Of a DNA stretch of 10,468 bases, positions 7,073-10,468 are shown one piece after another. The position numbers were made by a program, and so were the translations under genes. The stretch is from positions 1 to 10,468 of the forward strand of contig CAMNQN010000118.1 of NCBI GenBank assembly GCA_946549155.1. The letters run 5' to 3'. Numbering within the stretch: the stretch's first letter is position 1; each line of letters opens with the position of its first letter. Source of the DNA: an uncultured Lachnospiraceae bacterium. GTDB lineage: Bacteria; Bacillota; Clostridia; Lachnospirales; Lachnospiraceae. The notes under the pieces were generated by a model. That model saw nothing but the letters and a program-made list of their open reading frames with translations. It ran no database searches and had not been told where the DNA came from.

Positions 7073-7170
7073 AAATCCACATTTTAAACATCCAAAAATG
7101 TGGATAATGTGGATAAGTCGGTGTATAACTCTCTTTTTTCCGTTTTCTTGTCCACGGAACCTGTGGATAA
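7073..7170. promoter_or_regulatory. Cluster of DnaA-box sequences
   Basis: The DnaA box TTATCCACA appears in its reverse form TGTGGATAA three times with no mismatch, at 7099-7107, 7108-7116 and 7162-7170. The first two abut exactly. Three further sites match 7 of 9 bases: AAATCCACA (7073-7081), GGTGTATAA (7120-7128) and TTGTCCACG (7148-7156, opposite orientation). An inverted repeat ATCCACATTTT / AAAATGTGGAT (7075-7085, 7095-7105) links the leftmost site to the first perfect box. An AT-rich stretch lies immediately to the left. In bacteria, such clusters occur at oriC, at DnaA-titrating sites and at DnaA-regulated promoters. No dnaA, dnaN, rpmH or plasmid rep gene is in the window. Binding by DnaA is inferred from the motif alone. 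Confidence 0.75.
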
Positions 7171-7250
7171 CTTTCTGCCCCGCTTCTCCCCTTTCCCGCC
7201 CTCCCCCGTGCGAAAAAACTGGAATTTTGTGCATTTTTTCTTTTTTCCGT

Positions 7251-7285
7251 CCTCCCGTCCAAAATCCGCTTTTGGGAGGCTTTTT
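7251..7285 (+). terminator. Plus-strand intrinsic terminator with no upstream gene
   Basis: CCTCCC (7251-7256) pairs with GGGAGG (7274-7279), and AAAA (7261-7264) with TTTT (7270-7273), leaving a GTCC bulge and the loop TCCGC. Five T follow (7281-7285). The minus strand has no T tract after the hairpin, so it works only for plus-strand transcripts. The nearest plus-strand coding gene upstream ends at 4301, which suggests a short RNA starting within 6862-7250. Confidence 0.55.
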
Positions 7286-7386
7286 AATTGTCTGACGATT
7301 GTATTTGCTATCGCACAGTTTATACTTAAGCTTGCTGCCCTGCCGAATGGCAGGCGCCGGCGTTTCGGTTCCGAACGTATGCAAAA

Positions 7387-7417
7387 GACCGCCGTGCTTT
7401 CGCACGACGGCCTTTTT
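7387..7417 (-). terminator. Intrinsic terminator of the NlpC/P60 gene
   Basis: On the minus strand, GGCCGTCGTGC (7412-7402) pairs with GCACGGCGGTC (7397-7387) around a GAAA tetraloop, in an 11-bp stem with two G-U pairs, followed by TTTT. On the plus strand the two G-U pairs become A-C mismatches, so the orientation is clear, although five T follow there too. It starts about 30 bases after the stop codon at 7445. Confidence 0.85.
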
Positions 7418-7444
7418 ATATGTTGGAATTTGTGATTGGCTATT

Positions 7445-9136
7445 TTACCAGTAACGTCTCGCGGAAACGGGCGTTCTGTAAGAATAACTGGAAATGATAA
7501 TTCCATTCGTGGGATTACTTGCGTGTACCACCTGTCCATTTCCAATATAGATCGATACATGTCCGATGCCGCTGCCATCACTGTAGAATAACAGGTCACC
7601 GGCCTGAATGGAACCCAGATCCACCGGAGTGCCGCCGCCGGACTGAGACGCCGCGGTACGGGAAATTCCGATACCGAAATGCGACATTACAGACTGTGTA
7701 AATCCGGAGCAGTCAGCACCGCCTGTCAGGCTGGTTCCGCCCCATACGTAAGGATTACCCACAAACTGGCAGGCAAAATCAGCGATCTGCTGGCCCAGGG
7801 AAGAGGTGGTCTCCTCCACATATTCCGGTTCAGAAGGAGTATCCTCCGTATAAGTATCTTCTGTATAGACATCCTCTGTGTAGGTATCCTCTGTGTAGAT
7901 ATCCTCTGTATAAGTGTCCTCTGTATAATCAGCCGCCACATCTGTAGTGCCGGAGTCTGTAACCGTCTGTCCCGCTACTGCCTGATCCGCCTGGGCCTGA
8001 GCTGCCAGGAATGCCTCATAGGCCTCCTCCGCCTGGGCTGCCGTATCATATACCAGCTGCTCGTCCGCCTGCTGTGTAGCCGCGTCTGCTTCTGCCTGCG
8101 CATTCAAATATTCCTGATAAGCCGCATCCGCTGCAGCCTGTGCATCAGATGTACCGGAAGTATCCGCTGCCGGAGCCTGCTGTACCGTCTGATCCGTCTG
8201 CTGATTGGCCGCCTCCTGCTGAACGTAAGCCAGCCATTGGGCCTCCGCCGCAGCCTGCTCTGCCTCCTGCTGCGCCAGGTACTCCAGCCAGGCCGCATCT
8301 GCCGCAGCCTGCTCCTCTGCCAGTCTGGCCTGCTCTTCCTCGATGGACTCCGCCACCTTATACTGCGTCTCCGCATTCACATAGTCCGCAGATACATATC
8401 CGTAGCAGTCGGGGCTCACCGCCACCTTCAGCCACTCTCCGCAGTCCTCTACCACTTCGATCTGATCGGACTCCGCAACGGTAGCCACCACATCAGAATC
8501 CTGGCTGGCAGAAGCTCTTACATTCAGAACCTCCGCACCCACTTCCGCCACATTATAACCCACCTGGGAGGCGATGCCTTCCGCCTGGGAACCGGTAGCG
8601 ATGTACTGGGAAGCCACATAGCCTTCCACATTACCGGATCTTACCCTGTACCATCCGTTCTCATCCACGCCCAAAATATAAACCGCCGCATTGTTATACA
8701 GCTTTCCAAGAACCTCCCCTTCGGTATCCCCGGTGGCGCGGATATTTACATATTCATTACATACGGTAAAGCCTGTGGTATCCACCATACTGGTATCCAC
8801 AGGTGCTTCCGTCTCCTGCACTGCCTCTGTTCCCTCAGTTTCCTGCATATCCTGTGTGCCGGTCTCTGAGGAACGCTCCTCCGGCTCTGTCCCGGCAAGG
8901 GGCTCCTGTGCCTCTGTCCCTTCCGCGTCCTCCGAAGCTGCCGTGTCTGCCGCAGCGTCCGCCGCAGTATCTGCTGCCGCAGTGTCTGCCGCCGCCTTTC
9001 TGACCTGCGCAGTAGCACCAATCCCAACCAAAGAGGTATCGGCGCCCACCGCCAAAGATACAATACCTGTTCCGCTAAATGTCAATCCGGCCGCCATACA
9101 GAATGCCGTAAACTTCGCAATCCCCTTTTTCCTCAT
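7445..9136 (-). CDS. Secreted cell-wall hydrolase: signal peptide, two SH3 domains, repeat linker, NlpC/P60
   Basis: This 563-residue exported protein probably cleaves peptide bonds in the peptidoglycan stem peptide (NlpC/P60 family, typically gamma-D-glutamyl-meso-diaminopimelate endopeptidases). A signal peptide with a lysine-rich start and hydrophobic core covers about residues 1-33. An acidic Ala/Thr/Glu-rich spacer follows. Two bacterial SH3 domains (about 123-185, YVNIRATGD...GYVASQYI, and 190-257, VLNVRASAS...GYVSADYV) probably bind the wall. The linker has four degenerate Ala/Gln-rich units of about 16 residues with aromatic residues (AAWLEYLAQQEAEQ type), then YTED repeats. The catalytic domain is about 447-563, with C476 in ADCSGF, H526 in GHVSIYIG and H538 in VVHAS, a complete Cys-His-His set. 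GGAGG lies 9 bases before the ATG. It has its own promoter and terminator. A WalR-like site in its leader fits control by a wall-stress regulator. Confidence 0.94.
   Translation of the reverse strand: MRKKGIAKFTAFCMAAGLTFSGTGIVSLAVGADTSLVGIGATAQVRKAAADTAAADTAADAAADTAASEDAEGTEAQEPLAGTEPEERSSETGTQDMQETEGTEAVQETEAPVDTSMVDTTGFTVCNEYVNIRATGDTEGEVLGKLYNNAAVYILGVDENGWYRVRSGNVEGYVASQYIATGSQAEGIASQVGYNVAEVGAEVLNVRASASQDSDVVATVAESDQIEVVEDCGEWLKVAVSPDCYGYVSADYVNAETQYKVAESIEEEQARLAEEQAAADAAWLEYLAQQEAEQAAAEAQWLAYVQQEAANQQTDQTVQQAPAADTSGTSDAQAAADAAYQEYLNAQAEADAATQQADEQLVYDTAAQAEEAYEAFLAAQAQADQAVAGQTVTDSGTTDVAADYTEDTYTEDIYTEDTYTEDVYTEDTYTEDTPSEPEYVEETTSSLGQQIADFACQFVGNPYVWGGTSLTGGADCSGFTQSVMSHFGIGISRTAASQSGGGTPVDLGSIQAGDLLFYSDGSGIGHVSIYIGNGQVVHASNPTNGIIISSYSYRTPVSARRYW
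7841..7930 (-). repeat. Six tandem 15-bp units coding YTED(T/I/V) repeats
   Basis: Six 15-base units of the ATCCTCTGTGTAGAT type run without interruption from 7841 to 7930. They code on the minus strand for YTEDT, YTEDI, YTEDT, YTEDV, YTEDT, YTEDT-like pentapeptides in the linker of the wall hydrolase. The unit length is a multiple of three, so gain or loss of units would change linker length without breaking the frame. The repeats are acidic and tyrosine rich. Confidence 0.85.
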
Positions 9137-9170
9137 TTATCCCAACCTCCAAATCAATTCCAACAAATTT

Positions 9171-9187
9171 ATTACGAATTTATTACA
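9171..9187 (-). promoter_or_regulatory. WalR-like direct repeat in the leader of the wall-hydrolase gene
   Basis: On the minus strand the sequence is TGTAAT-AAATT-CGTAAT (9187-9171). The WalR (YycF) consensus known from Bacillus and Staphylococcus is two TGTWAH hexamers separated by five bases. Here the first hexamer matches fully and the second at 5 of 6. The 11-base unit continues into a third, poorer copy (TGTTGG). The site lies between the predicted start of transcription and the ribosome binding site, a position that would suit repression. The regulator is inferred. Confidence 0.4.
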
Positions 9188-9201
9188 TCAATCACGCTGT
9201 A

Positions 9202-9230
9202 ATCATAACAAATCGCAATAATTATGTCAA
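9202..9230 (-). promoter_or_regulatory. Strong promoter of the NlpC/P60 gene
   Basis: On the minus strand a perfect TTGACA (9230-9225), a 17-base spacer and TATGAT (9207-9202) form a near-consensus sigma-A promoter. Transcription should start near 9195, giving a leader of about 58 bases that includes the WalR-like repeat. Confidence 0.85.
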
Positions 9231-9383
9231 GCTTTTTACGGAAATTTTTAATATTTTTCGGTTGGAGTTCATTATTTCTTAATGAAATAGAAATTGCAGA
9301 GGAGAACAGGACATCCTTTCAGGCCTTCCTGCGCAATCCTCCCTTTTCTGCCCATCCACAGGGAAACGCTGTTTTCAGCATTT

Positions 9384-10295
9384 TCACAGCATATTTAAGT
9401 AAGATTGAACGCTGTTTACGGCGTTGGCACCGTCCGCCGCAGCCGTAATAATCTGCCGCAGCGGCTTATCCCTCACATCCCCGGCTGCAAATATTCCGGG
9501 AACGCTGGTGGCACCGTCCTCCCCCGCGACAATGTACCCCTGCTCATTTGTTTCCAAAATATTACAAAACTTTTTCGTATTTGGCACAGTTCCTGCCGCA
9601 ATAAAAATACCGTCCACAATCAGGGGAACAATTTCCTGTTCCTCCCGCCTTCTTATCTTAATACACTCCACATGATCCTCGCCGCAGATTTCCTCCACAA
9701 CAGTGTTCCATAAAATTTCCACATTCCCGCAGTCCGCCAGATGCTCCTGAAGGCTCCTGGCTGCCCGCAGCCGGTCCCTTCTGTGAATCAGATACACCTT
9801 TTTGCAGATCCGGGCCAAAAACAGCGCATCCTCCACAGCCACATCTCCGCCGCCCACCACGGCCACCGTCCGATCTTTAAAGAAAGCCCCGTCACAGGTA
9901 GCGCAGTAGGAAACGCCCATGCCGGCCAGCTCCTCCTCCCCCGGGACTCCCAGACTCCGGTATGTGGCACCTGTGGCAATAATCAGGCTTTTCGTCTCAT
10001 ATTCCCGCTCCTCCGTCACCACTTTTTTCCCCGTTTCTTCTATTATAATATCTGTCACTTCCCCATTCTCAAATTTCGCCCCCAGCTTCTCCGCATGTTC
10101 CCGGAATTTCATACCCAGCTCCAGGCCGCCGATTCCGGGAAGCCCCGGATAATTATCCACCTCATAGGTGTTCACCACCTGTCCCCCGCTGATATACTCC
10201 TTCTCAAGCACCAGCGCAGACAGCCGGGCCCGCTCTGCATAGATCGCCGCCGCCAAACCAGCCGGACCGGAACCAATAATAATCACATCATACAT
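9384..10295 (-). CDS. trxB: Thioredoxin-disulfide reductase
   Basis: TrxB is a cytoplasmic FAD enzyme that passes electrons from NADPH to thioredoxin. The 303-residue length is close to that of bacterial TrxB. The FAD-binding GSGPAG lies at residues 8-13. The redox-active CATC is at C131-C134, and the NADPH-binding GGGDVAVEDA follows shortly after. HRRDRLRA supplies the arginines that bind the 2' phosphate and favour NADPH. The second FAD motif FAAGDVRDKPLRQ and the GAN helix end the protein. GGAGGG lies 7-8 bases before the ATG at 10295. It is transcribed alone from the promoter at 10348-10376. The NlpC/P60 gene 247 bases downstream has its own strong promoter, so they need not be co-transcribed. 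I see no clear terminator after the stop. Confidence 0.95.
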   Translation of the reverse strand: MYDVIIIGSGPAGLAAAIYAERARLSALVLEKEYISGGQVVNTYEVDNYPGLPGIGGLELGMKFREHAEKLGAKFENGEVTDIIIEETGKKVVTEEREYETKSLIIATGATYRSLGVPGEEELAGMGVSYCATCDGAFFKDRTVAVVGGGDVAVEDALFLARICKKVYLIHRRDRLRAARSLQEHLADCGNVEILWNTVVEEICGEDHVECIKIRRREEQEIVPLIVDGIFIAAGTVPNTKKFCNILETNEQGYIVAGEDGATSVPGIFAAGDVRDKPLRQIITAAADGANAVNSVQSYLNML

Positions 10296-10347
10296 GTTTC
10301 AACCCTCCTGAATCCTGTCTTACTGTAAATACTTTACAATCAGCCTC

Positions 10348-10376
10348 ATTCTATCATGGGCTCCATCAAATGACAA
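10348..10376 (-). promoter_or_regulatory. Promoter of trxB
   Basis: On the minus strand TTGTCA (10376-10371), a 17-base spacer and TAGAAT (10353-10348) each match the sigma-A consensus at 5 of 6 positions. The leader would be about 45 bases. The right-edge inverted repeat ends 30 bases upstream of the -35 box. Confidence 0.75.
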
Positions 10377-10406
10377 GACAGCGGGGCGCCAATGTTCTTT
10401 GGGGGG

Positions 10407-10468
10407 TGTTAATTATCAGGACGCAGGAAAAGACGGGGCTGGGCGGGCAGATGCCTCTGGAAAACTGC
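10407..10468 (-). repeat. Right copy of the 62-bp inverted repeat
   Basis: This is the inverted partner of 4-65 with 57 of 62 identical positions. The window ends inside the 28-base perfect block, so its outer boundary is not visible. It lies upstream of the trxB promoter in the same relative orientation as the left copy has to trmB. Read outward to inward, both copies hold an open frame that ends at the same TAA (57-62 region of the left copy), but the substitutions change amino acids, so a protein-coding origin is not supported. Confidence 0.9.

Larger units (their letters stand above)
6862..7444. other. 583-bp intergenic region with origin-like composition
   Basis: No convincing protein gene lies here on either strand. 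From the right it holds the terminator of the NlpC/P60 gene (7387-7417), a GC-rich hairpin CCTGCC-GAAT-GGCAGG (7339-7354), a plus-strand terminator without a gene (7251-7285), and a pyrimidine-rich plus strand (about 7130-7260). Further left are a DnaA-box cluster (7073-7170), a strongly AT-rich stretch (about 6895-7100) and the promoter of the PLC-like operon. This is by far the longest gene-free stretch of the window. Apparent ORFs across it lack ribosome binding sites and have low-complexity, Arg/Pro/Lys-biased products. Confidence 0.75.

Noticed and set aside
7286..7386. Riboswitch or structured RNA at the GC-rich hairpin
   Set aside because: Only a 6-bp stem (7339-7354) and weak neighbouring pairings are seen, with no conserved riboswitch core. 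It lies downstream of, not before, the nearest gene start.
7040..7405. Minus-strand frames of 66-171 codons in the long intergenic region
   Set aside because: They run through two terminators and the DnaA-box cluster, have Lys/Arg/Gly-biased products and no usable ribosome binding site.
7679..8869. A 396-codon plus-strand frame across the NlpC/P60 gene
   Set aside because: The product is Leu/Arg/Cys/Ile rich and repeats in step with the tandem repeats of the true minus-strand gene. It is a shadow of low-complexity coding DNA.
9224..9448. A 74-codon plus-strand frame between the wall-hydrolase and trxB genes
   Set aside because: There is no Shine-Dalgarno sequence before the ATG, it overlaps the -35 box of the hydrolase promoter and runs into the 3' end of trxB.

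Overview
The window looks like chromosomal DNA of a Clostridia bacterium, most likely a Lachnospiraceae-type gut Firmicute. The reasons are the mid-GC content, strong purine-rich Shine-Dalgarno sequences (AAAGGAGG, GGGAGG), sigma-A promoters with 17-bp spacers, a tRNA gene without an encoded CCA end, and the gene set itself. The taxonomic call is inference. No phage, plasmid, CRISPR or transposase gene is visible.

Layout, left to right. A 62-bp sequence at the left edge (4-65) recurs as an inverted copy at the right edge (10407-10468). It is followed by trmB (+) and a previously easy-to-miss 48-aa small ORF (+, TTG start, 1001-1147). An AI-2E/PerM-family membrane protein gene (-) converges on that small ORF. 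Next is a compact tRNA-Lys(CUU) transcription unit with a textbook promoter and terminator, then an M32 metallocarboxypeptidase gene (+). After that comes a two-gene minus-strand unit: a short cytosolic zinc-phospholipase-C-like protein, then a 636-aa protein with a C-terminal HD-GYP-type phosphohydrolase domain. A 583-bp intergenic region (6862-7444) follows. It holds an AT-rich stretch, a tight cluster of DnaA-box sequences (three perfect 9-mers, two of them directly abutting, plus three 7/9 matches), a plus-strand terminator with no gene in front of it, and the terminator of the next minus-strand gene. The window ends with a secreted SH3-SH3-NlpC/P60 cell-wall hydrolase gene (-) and thioredoxin reductase trxB (-), each with its own promoter.

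The genes are mostly housekeeping: tRNA modification, a tRNA, peptide turnover, wall hydrolysis and thiol redox. They do not form one pathway. Four parts go beyond routine annotation: the origin-like DnaA-box cluster far from any visible replication gene; the near-identical inverted repeats at the two window edges, both just upstream of inward-reading promoters; the PLC-like/HD-GYP gene pair; and a WalR-like direct repeat in the leader of the wall-hydrolase gene. I do not see a convincing new multi-gene defence or mobile system here.
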